53,514 nucleotides of DNA from Nostoc sp. GT001 (GCF_030382115.1 NZ_JAUDRJ010000003.1:4023518-4077031); one strand, 5' to 3'. Shown: positions 18,217 through 28,235, counted from the stretch's first letter. The notes: generated by a model from the letters alone, not told the origin. Numbers and translations: made by a program.

Positions 18217-18426
18217 ATGAAAGATAATCTAACGTTAATTGCTGCCGCTACAGGCGGGTTTATCCTTTCCGTTGCTCTTGCTGGTATCTTAAGGGGTACG
18301 CCAATTACAGCTTGGCAGGAACAATCGAGTTTTCGTACCACAACTGTTGCTAATTTACAGAGAGCAGAATTGAAAGCCCCGCGTCTTAAGATTGGTAATG
18401 AAAACGACTCGCATTCAATAAAATAG
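18217..18426 (+). CDS. Hypothetical small membrane-anchored protein (69 aa)
   Basis: The product has one N-terminal hydrophobic segment (residues 5-25, LIAAATGGFILSVALAGIL) followed by a polar tail. It is unrecognised. AGAGAG lies about seven bases before the ATG and is a reasonable ribosome binding site. It lies between a MITE-like element and the glucokinase gene. Confidence 0.5.
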   Translation: MKDNLTLIAAATGGFILSVALAGILRGTPITAWQEQSSFRTTTVANLQRAELKAPRLKIGNENDSHSIK

Positions 18427-18494
18427 AAAATTTAGAATTCTTTCGCGCCAAAACGCTAAGTACAGATTTGCGGAAAATAGTGGCGAATTAAGGG

Positions 18495-18550
18495 TGGAAA
18501 TTGAAACGCAGAGGGGCGCAGAGGTAAGCGCAGAGGATACGCAAAGGTTT
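18495..18550. repeat. CGCAGAGG-type dispersed repeat
   Basis: The stretch ACGCAGAGGGGCGCAGAGG and its continuation match a dispersed Nostoc-type repeat. The related reverse form appears at about 50600-50642. It is open in the glucokinase frame but is unlikely to be coding. Confidence 0.5.
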
Positions 18551-18577
18551 ATGGCTTGGTGTGAGGATTTTAAAGTG

Positions 18578-19471
18578 GTGAGTTCTCAAGTAATTGGCAT
18601 TGATGTGGGTGGAACAGCTATTAAGCTGGGGCGTTTTGCCGCTGATGGTACTTGTCTGCAATCTTTGACTGTGGCAGCTCCCCAACCGACAACGCCGGAA
18701 GCGGTGTTGACGGTGTTGGTAGATGCGATCGCTCAAATTGATCCAGAAAATCAAGCTGTTGCCATTGGTGTTGGTACTCCTGGCCCATCCGATGCCGCAG
18801 GACGCATTGCCAAAATCGCCATTAACTTACCTGGATGGATCGATGTGCCTTTAGCAGACTGGTTAGAAGTTAAAACTGGCAAACCGACTGCGATCGCTAA
18901 CGATGCTAATTGCGCTCTTTTGGGAGAAGCTTGGCTGGGAGCTAGTCGCCACTTTCAAAATCTGATTCTGCTAACTTTAGGAACTGGGGTTGGTGGTGCA
19001 ATTATCCTCGATGGCAAACTATTTATTGGACATCAAGGAGCCGCTGGGGAATTGGGTTTAATTTCACTCAACCCTGATGGGCCAATTTGTAATAGTGGCA
19101 ATCGAGGCTCTTTGGAACAATATGCCTGTGCGACTGCAATTCGCCGCCGCACTCTTAAAGAACCCATTGAATTAGGTTTTCTTGCCCAACAAGGAGATGG
19201 CGCAGCATTGACTTTTTGGCAAGAATATGGTAAGTACTTGGGAATTGGTTTGACCAGTTTGATTTATGTACTCACACCGCAAGCGATTGTTATTGGTGGT
19301 GGTATAAGTGGCAGCTTTGAGTTTTTCTTACCAGGTGTAAAGGCAGAAATTGAGAAGCGAGTACAGCCTTTATCACGAGAAGGTTTACAGATATTGCCCG
19401 CAGAGTTAGGTAATTTTGCCGGGATAGTGGGTGCAGCAAAGTTGGCGTGGCAACACTATTCAAGATTTTAA
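18578..19471 (+). CDS. ROK-family glucokinase
   Basis: The product is about 297 residues. It opens with the phosphate-1 ATP motif VIGIDVGGTAIKLG, has IANDANCALLGEAWLGA with the catalytic Asp, the phosphate-2 motif LTLGTGVGGAIILDG, and HQGAAGELG followed by CNSGNRGSLEQ, a modified ROK zinc-site region. ROK glucokinases phosphorylate glucose with ATP in the cytoplasm. The frame is open upstream to 18494, but that part encodes a dispersed CGCAGAGG repeat. I therefore place the start at GTG 18578 (or GTG 18575) behind GAGGA at 18563-18567. The zinc cysteines look reduced compared with canonical CxCGxxGC members. Confidence 0.85.
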   Translation: MSSQVIGIDVGGTAIKLGRFAADGTCLQSLTVAAPQPTTPEAVLTVLVDAIAQIDPENQAVAIGVGTPGPSDAAGRIAKIAINLPGWIDVPLADWLEVKTGKPTAIANDANCALLGEAWLGASRHFQNLILLTLGTGVGGAIILDGKLFIGHQGAAGELGLISLNPDGPICNSGNRGSLEQYACATAIRRRTLKEPIELGFLAQQGDGAALTFWQEYGKYLGIGLTSLIYVLTPQAIVIGGGISGSFEFFLPGVKAEIEKRVQPLSREGLQILPAELGNFAGIVGAAKLAWQHYSRF

Positions 19472-19474
19472 ATT

Positions 19475-19681
19475 ATGGTTAAAACAATCCCAGCTAGAGA
19501 CATCAGTCTTTACGAATTAGAAGAAAAATCTGGTTTACAACTTGCCATAGACACTAACTTTTTTCCAGAATGCAAAGTTATGCCATCAGGCTTATCGCCT
19601 ACCTATACTTGCAACTCAAATCCAGGTAATATATCTTCTCCAGAAAGAATCGCTGGCATTTGCATAACTTCTACAGAATAG
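19475..19681 (+). pseudogene. Truncated N-terminus of a cyanobacterial restriction-like nuclease protein
   Basis: The first 33 residues (MVKTIPARDISLYELEEK, then LQLAIDTNFFPE) look like the start of a large family of cyanobacterial type I restriction/PD-(D/E)XK-like proteins. The remaining frame does not continue that family. It is replaced near 19572 by a stretch bounded by AAGTTATGC (19575-19583) and its complement GCATAACTT (19662-19670), suggesting that a small element inserted or a deletion occurred. It begins three bases after the glucokinase stop. I regard it as a remnant, recognised from memory of the family only. Confidence 0.55.
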
Positions 19682-19702
19682 AATTCCCTGTCTAATGGTG
19701 CA

Positions 19703-19721
19703 AGTCCTCTAGAAGAGGACT
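19703..19721. terminator. Hairpin AGTCCTCT-AGA-AGAGGACT
   Basis: A perfect eight-base stem with a three-base loop follows the glucokinase and the nuclease remnant. An A-rich stretch rather than a T-run follows, so it is a weak intrinsic terminator at best. Confidence 0.4.
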
Positions 19722-19900
19722 AGAAAAACTTGGGTTAAAGCACTGACAGCTATTATGCAATACAGTACAGTTTTTCTTTTTGCCCTTTCCTATCATAGCT
19801 TTCAGCTTTGAGGATGTACCTCATAGCTGCCGGAAGTGCTGTATTGCTAACTACGTTACCTTTAGTTAAAAGTTTAACAAGAGTAAGTTCCTCATTCACA

Positions 19901-20323
19901 CTAAGATAAAGAATATCCTGTTGCTTTCTTAACGTATTTCACAACTTTTTCATAAGATTCAGGATTACTCACAGGGTTGATGATGATGGGAATAGTGCCA
20001 TCTGGCAACCAAAAAGTTATCCTACCGTTCGGTTCATGACAAAAGGAACTGATGCAGTTGAGATTAATTACATATTCATTTTTTTCGTAAATTATTCTCA
20101 CCCAGTGGGCATGATCTAATTCTAATCCTGTCACACATTCTAAATAATCGAGAATTTTTTGATAATCTTCCAGGTTACTTTGTGGGTTAATTACTATGGG
20201 AATGGCGCTATCGGGTAGCCAAAAAGTAACTCTGCCATTCAGTTCATAACAAAAAGCATGGACACGTTCAAAATTTACTACATATTCTTTCCTCTCGTAA
20301 AGGATTTTCACCCAGTACGCCAC
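19901..20323 (-). CDS. Hypothetical protein made of two tandem 68-residue units
   Basis: The 140-residue product is an internal duplication: residues 2-69 and 72-139 align without gaps at a constant offset of 70. Shared segments include NGRVTFWLPDSAIPI against NGRITFWLPDGTIPI, and EYVVN against EYVIN. Each unit reads as a small beta-rich domain followed by a helix (DYQKILDYLECVTG / SYEKVVKYVKKATG). I do not recognise the family. It has no signal peptide and lies upstream of nothing in its own direction. Start is the first ATG. Confidence 0.7.
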   Translation of the reverse strand: MAYWVKILYERKEYVVNFERVHAFCYELNGRVTFWLPDSAIPIVINPQSNLEDYQKILDYLECVTGLELDHAHWVRIIYEKNEYVINLNCISSFCHEPNGRITFWLPDGTIPIIINPVSNPESYEKVVKYVKKATGYSLS

Positions 20324-20446
20324 AACATCTCCTCAAGTCCGAAATTTACGAATGATGCACCCTGGATGTCCAAATCTACTGAAGCCTTAAGTTAATGTTG
20401 TTATGCACCAATTCAAAATCTAAAAAATTAATTTTGAATTACGAAT

Positions 20447-20482
20447 TACGTTAGCGTAGCGGTAGCGAGTATTCGAGCGTCA
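20447..20482. repeat. Small dispersed repeat (TAGCGTAGCGGTAGCGAG type)
   Basis: The sequence ACGTTAGCGTAGCGGTAGCG and the following ATTCGAGCGTC form belongs to the GC-rich small dispersed repeats of Nostoc. It is flanked by ATTACGAATT-like arms on both sides and lies just past the pyrG stop. Confidence 0.5.
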
Positions 20483-20492
20483 TTACGAATTG

Positions 20493-22154
<1,662 letters not shown>

Positions 22155-22214
22155 CTAAAAATACATCCCGTCATTGTGCCACAGTTGTTGTGGTGTCATC
22201 TTCTGTGATTTGCT

Positions 22215-23969
22215 GTGAAAAACCTCTTAGGATTAGTAATATTAGGCTGTATTCTCACCTCCTCAGTAACCTTGGCAGAGCCATCTCTCATAGTCGTTTT
22301 TCCCCAGACAAACTACCAGACAAGTGCCCAAAAAATCTTCTTTCTGGGCACTGCACCACCAGATGGTCAGGTTTTGATCAATAGTAAGCCAATTAACCGC
22401 AGCAAAGCTGGTCATTTTTCGCCTAGTTTCCCCTTACAGTTGGGGGAAAATCTTTTTACTGTGCGTCACCAGAATCAAGAACTTAAAATTAAGGTGATCG
22501 GGCTTAACGCTAGCCCTGAACTACCACAGGGGGTAGCCTTTGCGAAAGATTCTCTGACTCCCGCAGTTGACATTGCCAGATTACCGGGAGAAGTAATTTG
22601 TTTTAGCGCGATCGCACCTCCTAACGCTAATGTCTCTGTAACCCTGGCTAATCAAACTATTGCCCTTTTACCACAACCTCAACAAGCACAACTACCAAGT
22701 AATTTGGCAGCTTTGACAGGTCAAAATCAGCCTCATGCCCAGTCTAGCGTAGGCAACTATCAAGGTTGCACCGCAGTAGCAACAGCTGCCGATCTAGGAA
22801 AACCTCAATTTCAACTGACGCTTGATGGGAAGACAATAACTCAATCAGGATCTGGTAAGATTGAAATCCTCTCAAGATCACAGTTGCCAGTTTCTGAGGT
22901 TACAGTAGAGTTAGGCGTTGCTCGTACTGGCCCTAGCACCGATTATTCCCGACTTACACCATTGCCCAAAGGCACACGCGCAACAGTTACAGGTAGGGAA
23001 GGTGAATGGTTGCGCCTAGATTATGGCGCTTGGATTAATAGTAAAGAAACCCGCATTCTCCCTGGTGCAGTTCCGCCACAAACAATAATTCGCAGTGTCG
23101 GATACCGTCAACTCCCTAGTGCGACAGAGATAGTTTTCCCCTTGCAAGTTCCCGTACCCGTGAGCGTACAACAAAGTGAGCAAACTCTCGCTCTCACTCT
23201 CTACAATACCACTGCCCAAACAGACATCATTCGCCTGGATGACAACCCCCTAATTAATCGCCTAGACTGGCAACAGGAAGCCCCAGGACAAGTAAAATAC
23301 ACCTTTAACCTCAAAAAAGCTCAACAGTGGGGATACAAGCTGAGATACGACGGTACAACCCTGGTTTTGGCTTTGCGTCATCCGCCTAAAATCGGGAACA
23401 CAAGACGAAAGCTTTTAGCTAATTTCAAGATTGTACTAGATCCAGGGCATGGCGGTAAAGAATCTGGTGCCAGTGGGCCAACTGGATATTTAGAAAAAGA
23501 TGTCAATTTGGTAGTTTCCAAGTTGTTGCGGGACGAATTGGTGAAGCGAGGGGCAACGGTGGTGATGACGCGGGAGGACGACAAGGAAGTTTCGCTAGTA
23601 GAACGTCAGGCAATTATCAGTCAAGAAGAACCTGCGATCGCTATTTCCATACATCACAACTCTCTACCCGATAATGGCGATGCCGAGAAAACCAAGGGAT
23701 TCGGCACGTTTTGGTATCATCCCCAAGCCCACAGCCTCGCAATATTTTTACAGAACTATGTAGTCAAAAAACTCGGCAGACCTCATTATGGGGTGTTTTG
23801 GAACAACCTAGCACTGACACGTCCCGCTGCTGCGCCATCAGTATTGCTGGAATTGGGTTTTATGAGTAATCCTGATGAATTTGAGCAGGTAGTGAACCCA
23901 GAAGAACAGAAGAAAATGGCAAAAGCGATCGCTCAAGGGATTACAGAGTGGGTTAGGAGTGTGAGATAA
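22215..23969 (+). CDS. N-acetylmuramoyl-L-alanine amidase (Amidase_3, AmiC-like)
   Basis: The 584-residue protein begins at GTG with a signal peptide (KNLLGLVILGCILTSSVTLA). A bacterial SH3-like region with VTVELGVARTGPSTDYSRL lies at about 235-280, an AMIN-like region at about 300-390, and the zinc amidase at about 405-584. The amidase shows the zinc ligands in VLDPGHGGKESG, the Glu in GYLEKDVNL, SIHHNS, and the catalytic Glu in LLELGFMSN. It cleaves the amide bond between muramic acid and the stem peptide in the periplasm. In filamentous cyanobacteria such enzymes also drill septal nanopores for cell-cell communication; whether this copy does so is inference. It is divergent from pyrG. Confidence 0.92.
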   Translation: MKNLLGLVILGCILTSSVTLAEPSLIVVFPQTNYQTSAQKIFFLGTAPPDGQVLINSKPINRSKAGHFSPSFPLQLGENLFTVRHQNQELKIKVIGLNASPELPQGVAFAKDSLTPAVDIARLPGEVICFSAIAPPNANVSVTLANQTIALLPQPQQAQLPSNLAALTGQNQPHAQSSVGNYQGCTAVATAADLGKPQFQLTLDGKTITQSGSGKIEILSRSQLPVSEVTVELGVARTGPSTDYSRLTPLPKGTRATVTGREGEWLRLDYGAWINSKETRILPGAVPPQTIIRSVGYRQLPSATEIVFPLQVPVPVSVQQSEQTLALTLYNTTAQTDIIRLDDNPLINRLDWQQEAPGQVKYTFNLKKAQQWGYKLRYDGTTLVLALRHPPKIGNTRRKLLANFKIVLDPGHGGKESGASGPTGYLEKDVNLVVSKLLRDELVKRGATVVMTREDDKEVSLVERQAIISQEEPAIAISIHHNSLPDNGDAEKTKGFGTFWYHPQAHSLAIFLQNYVVKKLGRPHYGVFWNNLALTRPAAAPSVLLELGFMSNPDEFEQVVNPEEQKKMAKAIAQGITEWVRSVR

Positions 23970-24140
23970 ATTTTGAGGTACAAGACTAGTTCCTAATTGT
24001 ATTTGGTGGAGTGCGATCGCTATTTTTAGTTCTGAAGTCACTTGCAAGATTTAATCAATATTTGATGGTGATAGATTAAATTTGATACAACAAAATTACT
24101 TGTTGACAGAATATGCCAGTTTTAGCATAATTGAGATTGC

Positions 24141-24530
24141 ATGAGTGAACAACAAGAAAAACCACTTAAATGGATTGCAAGCGCTCTTGATGATTTAAAG
24201 AAGTTTCCTGAAGATGTACAAGATGTAATGGGTTATGCCCTGGATTTGGCACAACATGGTGAAAAGCATCCTGATGCAAAACCTTTACATGGATTTTCAG
24301 GGGCTAGCGTTTTAGAAATTGTAGATGATTTTGATGGGGATACATACAGAGCAATTTACACTGTTAAATTTGCAGGAGTTGTTTACTTATTGCATTCATT
24401 TCAAAAGAAATCAAAACATGGTATTGCTACACCGCAACAAGACATAGATTTGGTTAAAAAGAGATTAAAAGACGCTCAGAAAGATTATTCAACAGAAACA
24501 GCTAAAAAGAACGAGCTAAAAAATGAGTAA
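24141..24530 (+). CDS. HigB/Gp49-type toxin (phage-derived, RelE-like)
   Basis: The 129-residue product has the Gp49-like layout: LKWIASALDDLKKFPEDVQDVMGYALDLAQ, then KPLHGFSGASVLEIVDDFDGDTYRAIYTV and VYLLHSFQKKSKHGIATP, matching the RelE-fold mRNA interferases paired with HigA. The family cleaves mRNA on the ribosome. It overlaps the downstream antitoxin gene by eight bases, a toxin-first order typical of higBA and a strong sign of translational coupling. The antitoxin usually represses the shared promoter. Confidence 0.88.
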   Translation: MSEQQEKPLKWIASALDDLKKFPEDVQDVMGYALDLAQHGEKHPDAKPLHGFSGASVLEIVDDFDGDTYRAIYTVKFAGVVYLLHSFQKKSKHGIATPQQDIDLVKKRLKDAQKDYSTETAKKNELKNE

Positions 24531-24849
24531 CGAAAATAATGTTTACGTTAGTAGCGGGAATGTGTTTGCTGATTTAGGATTACCTAATCCCGAAGAAAGA
24601 CTTGTCAAAGCCGAACTTGCTCGTAAAATTAGTGAAATCATTACTACTCGAAAATTAACACAAGTGCAAGCTGGTGAAATTTTAGGAATTGATCAGCCTA
24701 AAGTTTCTTCATTAATTAGAGGACGATTAAGCGGGTTTTCACTTGATAGATTGATTAGCTATTTGAATAGTTTGGGTAATGATGTAGAAATCACAATTAA
24801 ACCCAAACCTGAAAATCGCCCAATTGGACGTACAACCGTAGTCTGTTAA
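24523..24849 (+). CDS. HigA-type antitoxin, XRE-family DNA-binding protein
   Basis: The 108-residue product has a helix-turn-helix at about 43-75 (LTQVQAGEILGIDQPKVSSLIRGRLSGFSLDRL), the pattern of XRE/HigA antitoxins partnered with Gp49-type toxins. It would neutralise the toxin and autorepress the operon. It overlaps the toxin gene by eight bases. The pair sits beside the HNH/actin-like cassette and supports an accessory or mobile character for 24-28 kb. Confidence 0.88.
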   Translation: MSNENNVYVSSGNVFADLGLPNPEERLVKAELARKISEIITTRKLTQVQAGEILGIDQPKVSSLIRGRLSGFSLDRLISYLNSLGNDVEITIKPKPENRPIGRTTVVC

Positions 24850-25194
24850 TAACATTATTCCAGAAGTGCGGTAAACTACCCGCTTTTTCATAAGTCTACT
24901 TTTGAATATTATTCGGCAGCGTCAATATTCAGTAATCGCAATTTTTTAGCTAGTTCCTGCTCAATGTTGCGATTGACTTTTATAGTGCGATCGTCATAGG
25001 AAAGACTGCAAATAGGGCATTGGTGATTGTTAACAAGCTGTATCGATTTGGGAGCAACGCGATTTGGTGAGGTGCTAAAAATTAGGGGTATAAATCATCT
25101 ATTTTTATTGAGAATCTAGCTATATAACTGAGAATTAAACCCCGATCTCACTTTTTCGCGTTGCCCCTTATCGATTGATAGTCACGCACCTATT
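24850..25194. other. Intergenic region with a possible decayed coding remnant on the minus strand
   Basis: No intact gene is present. On the minus strand, 25093-24909 is open and encodes a plausible stretch with a CPICSLSYDDRT zinc-knuckle-like motif and NIEQELAKKLRLLNIDAAE before a stop, but it has no start codon. It may be the tail of a lost gene. One HIP1-like site core (GCGATCG) lies near 24987. Confidence 0.3.
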
Positions 25195-25602
25195 TCAAGA
25201 TAGCCTTTGATAATATGGCTCAAAAGGTTGATAAGTATCTAGGAATTCAAATGTACTCGCTAATGTAGTCATTGAACGAGATATCGCTACCCTCTGAGAG
25301 TCTATCAATTCCTTTATTTCGGGTATTGTAATTAGTTCTTCAAACTCAGATTCAATAACAATTAAAAAATTTATTTCTTTTCTAGAATCATTTTTTATCT
25401 CATCGTGCGTTATTAGAAATGGGTAAGTCACCTCTTTTTCTAAATCAAAATAACAAACTTCCCAATTTTTATCCGGTAGCTTGTAAATATTTTCTTTGTT
25501 TACAAGCAATTCCTGTCCTGCCTTAAAGTCTTTCGGTTGGTTAAGAGGAATACACTCTTTATAATGTCTCTGTTTGACATCATCATAAAGTTTAATTTTC
25601 AT
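25195..25602 (-). CDS. Hypothetical protein (135 aa), third gene of the HNH/actin-like cassette
   Basis: I do not recognise this protein. It starts MKIKLYDDVKQRHYKECIPL and looks soluble, with a beta-rich first half (DKNWEVCYFDLEKEVTYPFLITHDEI) and an acidic helical second half. It has no signal peptide or membrane segment. It follows the actin-like gene by 76 bases on the same strand, so it is probably co-transcribed and may be an accessory or immunity-like partner; this is inference from position only. Confidence 0.6.
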   Translation of the reverse strand: MKIKLYDDVKQRHYKECIPLNQPKDFKAGQELLVNKENIYKLPDKNWEVCYFDLEKEVTYPFLITHDEIKNDSRKEINFLIVIESEFEELITIPEIKELIDSQRVAISRSMTTLASTFEFLDTYQPFEPYYQRLS

Positions 25603-25678
25603 TTGTTTACTGGTATGTTAAATCAATCTTTACAGCTACCAAAAATTATCTTTGCTTTGGGATAAATTCAAAGTAACA

Positions 25679-27205
25679 TCAGTTTTCTGACCTAGCACGG
25701 CGATCAATGGCGCGTAATTGCGCCTCACCATAAATATACTGCCCCAAAGCATTAGCTTGCCTAGCGGGTGCCGCTAAATGGACATAAATCTTTGCTTCCT
25801 TGAGTAGACGTTGAACGTCATCCCAGTAGAATTCACCGCCACCACCAGTAATAATCACATCAGTTACACGCTCTGGCAACCAGGCTAGAACACGGCTACA
25901 GATTTCACGAGAAAACATCTCTGTGAGGTTAGGAAGAAAATCGTCTAAGTTAGTGAGTTTGCTTGCTCCTTTAGGAAGATAAAAACGCTCGCCTCTGGGT
26001 TTGTTAACAGCAGAAATCAGCGCTAGAGATTGACTATCAGCACCTTCTATTTCAGCAGATACCAGTTCATAGAACTTATGCATACCAAAGTCTTCACTCT
26101 TAGAAGCATCTCTAGTAAAACGGAATTTATCTACCATCAAAAGATCGACGGTTTGATGTCCGATATCAACTATCGCCACCGATATTTTTGTAAAATCGGG
26201 ACTGTTAGGACTTTTCTTAGGTTGAGCTTCAGACCACAACAGGCTGCCATAGCCCTCTGGCATTACCCATACCTTACTGACATTCAGCGACACAGATTCG
26301 CCTCGGAAGTTCAACACGTGAGGGCCACCTACTTGACTAATCAATTGTGCTTTTTCTTTTTCAAATTGCTCTAAAGAAAGAAAAGGCAGACCAAGTACAA
26401 CTGAGATATCGTCTCTGAGTTTGAAGTAGCCAGCACTTGCTAAAACTTTTACCAGTGCAGCTTCTACCTTAGATTGTCCGACTCCTAAATTCGCCCCAAA
26501 ATCGGCTGCCAGTTGACCAACAGCATATCCATTTCCTTGATACTCCAGCCACAAATCCATTAAGGGGTCAGTAGCTCTGGCTTCAAAAACACCACCGCGT
26601 ACTTGTTCTATTGACATCTGCTTGACGTTGGCAGGTACGAACACCACACTGCCTGGTTCACGACTCACACAAGTTTTTGTGGAAGTTCTGCCTAAGTCAA
26701 CACTGAGAAGAGTTTTACTGCCAACATTGTTGGGTTTTACAGTGTTGATTTGTTTAGTTGCTGCTGTTGCTGTTAAAAGACGTGCATAGTAGTCATTAGG
26801 AACAATAATTAACTCCTCTTTTAAGAGGTATAGAACTTGGTTAGTTTGCTCCACTGCTGCTTGAAATCTATTTAAAGCATCTGTTGTAGATTCTCTATCA
26901 ATCTCCCACATTAAGGAAATGAGATTCTGTTGCAATCGCACTGCCAAACGCAAACAGTCTTTTTCTACTTCATCTAATGCGTGTTGGCGAGTTAAATCAT
27001 TAATCTGCCTTTTGCTCTGATCAGCAAATTCATAATATTTCTTCTCTAAATTAGCGTATTTGTCTGTTAATTCATTTGCAACTTGTCTGTGATGCTTGCC
27101 TGCTTGTCTGTCCTTTTCTCCAGCAGCATGAGCAGTAAAAGCACCTGCGACAGCACCAACTGCCGCCCCTAAAACACCAAACAGAAGAGGAATTATAAAA
27201 ATCAT
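25679..27205 (-). CDS. Membrane-anchored coiled-coil protein with ParM/actin-like ATPase domain
   Basis: The 508-residue product opens with a glycine/alanine-rich membrane segment (residues 2-26). Residues 40-130 are a charged helical, probably coiled-coil, region. From about 164 it is an actin-like ATPase: phosphate-1 motif SVDLGRTSTKT (168-178), phosphate-2 motif VDIGHQTVD (346-354), and adenosine motif VIITGGGGEFYW (450-461), followed by RQANALGQYIYGEA. ParM/Alp-type actins form filaments that move plasmids; an N-terminal membrane anchor is unusual for them. It lies 19 bases after the HNH-motif gene, so coupled expression is likely. It may polymerise at a membrane or use the ATPase as a sensor or switch; function is unknown. 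Confidence 0.8.
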   Translation of the reverse strand: MIFIIPLLFGVLGAAVGAVAGAFTAHAAGEKDRQAGKHHRQVANELTDKYANLEKKYYEFADQSKRQINDLTRQHALDEVEKDCLRLAVRLQQNLISLMWEIDRESTTDALNRFQAAVEQTNQVLYLLKEELIIVPNDYYARLLTATAATKQINTVKPNNVGSKTLLSVDLGRTSTKTCVSREPGSVVFVPANVKQMSIEQVRGGVFEARATDPLMDLWLEYQGNGYAVGQLAADFGANLGVGQSKVEAALVKVLASAGYFKLRDDISVVLGLPFLSLEQFEKEKAQLISQVGGPHVLNFRGESVSLNVSKVWVMPEGYGSLLWSEAQPKKSPNSPDFTKISVAIVDIGHQTVDLLMVDKFRFTRDASKSEDFGMHKFYELVSAEIEGADSQSLALISAVNKPRGERFYLPKGASKLTNLDDFLPNLTEMFSREICSRVLAWLPERVTDVIITGGGGEFYWDDVQRLLKEAKIYVHLAAPARQANALGQYIYGEAQLRAIDRRARSEN

Positions 27206-27224
27206 ACAATTTTTGACTAATTCT

Positions 27225-28235
27225 CTAGGAATGAGGAGGAAGGTAAAGAAGTTGAGAATCAGGCAGTAACTTACTATCAGTTGATGCTAGTCCTAAAGAC
27301 TGAGCAATAGCGACTGATTCACGTAAGCGTTGCATAGTCCCTTCTATTCCCGGTGCAATTGGACGATTTGTAATTTTTTGATTAATTGCTTCTGATTCTG
27401 CCAAAAACTTTAGATTTTTATGGTGTTCATAAATCAGTTCTTTTTCAATTGCTTGTAATCTTTCTAATTCTTGTTGAGTTAAAGATTCATAATAGATTTT
27501 CACAGTTTGTTTATGGTCATCGAGGATTTTGAAAAACTCGTAAACCATACCCGCAGTTCCAACAACAGCTAAAACTGGTGCTGCTGCGGTTAAAGCGATC
27601 GCAATTGGTGGACAAGCTGCTGCTACTGTTGTGGTTACAAACGCTGTCACACCCCCAACTGTGCCGCCTTTTACGGTATCTTTCAATGTTTCTATAGCGG
27701 CTTCTTGTGCAGAAATTTCACCCCGAACTACCCGCAGCGCGTTGGTTAGTAACGAAAATGGTGCTGTCGTCGCTACACCAATGGCTGCTCCCAGGGGCGC
27801 GGCTTTAACACCTGCTTTAACTGCACCTGTTAGATTGTCAAAATGCCATTTAGCATCTAGTCTCATTTGCTCCTGCGAAGTCATGGGTTTATCGCCACGG
27901 GCTAAATTATCTTTGGCGTTTTCCCACTTGATATTTTGAGGATCATTTGAGCCGCCTTTGCTATGCGATTTGATATGACTGGCGTGTTTATCTGATAGGT
28001 ATTTTTGGGTATTAACATCAGTAGATTTGCCATCAATCCCTGCTCTTTGAGATGGAGGGATTTTATCTAACATTTCTTGGGCTTGCACTCTGGTTCTGAT
28101 CGGATCGCCAGATCGAATCCCACCTTTATATAATCTACGGGCTGCACTTAAGGATAAATCCTGTAATTGAGGATGTTGAACATTAATGTTGGCAGCAGCG
28201 TTAAAAGCGGAATTACGCTCTTGTTCGTCAGACAT
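27225..28235 (-). CDS. HNH-motif protein with membrane segments
   Basis: The 336-residue product has an HNH-like centre at residues 80-115: KHASHIKSHSKGGSNDPQNI then KWENAKDNLARG, with His84, His87, His91, the GG pair, and Asn97, Asn101 and Asn110 spaced as in HNH nucleases. Two hydrophobic stretches follow, about 146-166 and 193-235 (the latter very alanine/valine-rich), then a helical tail. HNH domains are usually nucleases; fusion to membrane segments is seen in some toxins and defence effectors. It is the first gene of the cassette, upstream of the actin-like ATPase. Nuclease activity and topology are inferred. I do not recognise the full architecture. Confidence 0.72.
   Translation of the reverse strand: MSDEQERNSAFNAAANINVQHPQLQDLSLSAARRLYKGGIRSGDPIRTRVQAQEMLDKIPPSQRAGIDGKSTDVNTQKYLSDKHASHIKSHSKGGSNDPQNIKWENAKDNLARGDKPMTSQEQMRLDAKWHFDNLTGAVKAGVKAAPLGAAIGVATTAPFSLLTNALRVVRGEISAQEAAIETLKDTVKGGTVGGVTAFVTTTVAAACPPIAIALTAAAPVLAVVGTAGMVYEFFKILDDHKQTVKIYYESLTQQELERLQAIEKELIYEHHKNLKFLAESEAINQKITNRPIAPGIEGTMQRLRESVAIAQSLGLASTDSKLLPDSQLLYLPPHS

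Noticed and set aside
18494..18577. N-terminal extension of the glucokinase
   Set aside because: It is read from a CGCAGAGG dispersed repeat and precedes the conserved first strand of the ROK fold; a GAGGA lies just before the chosen GTG.
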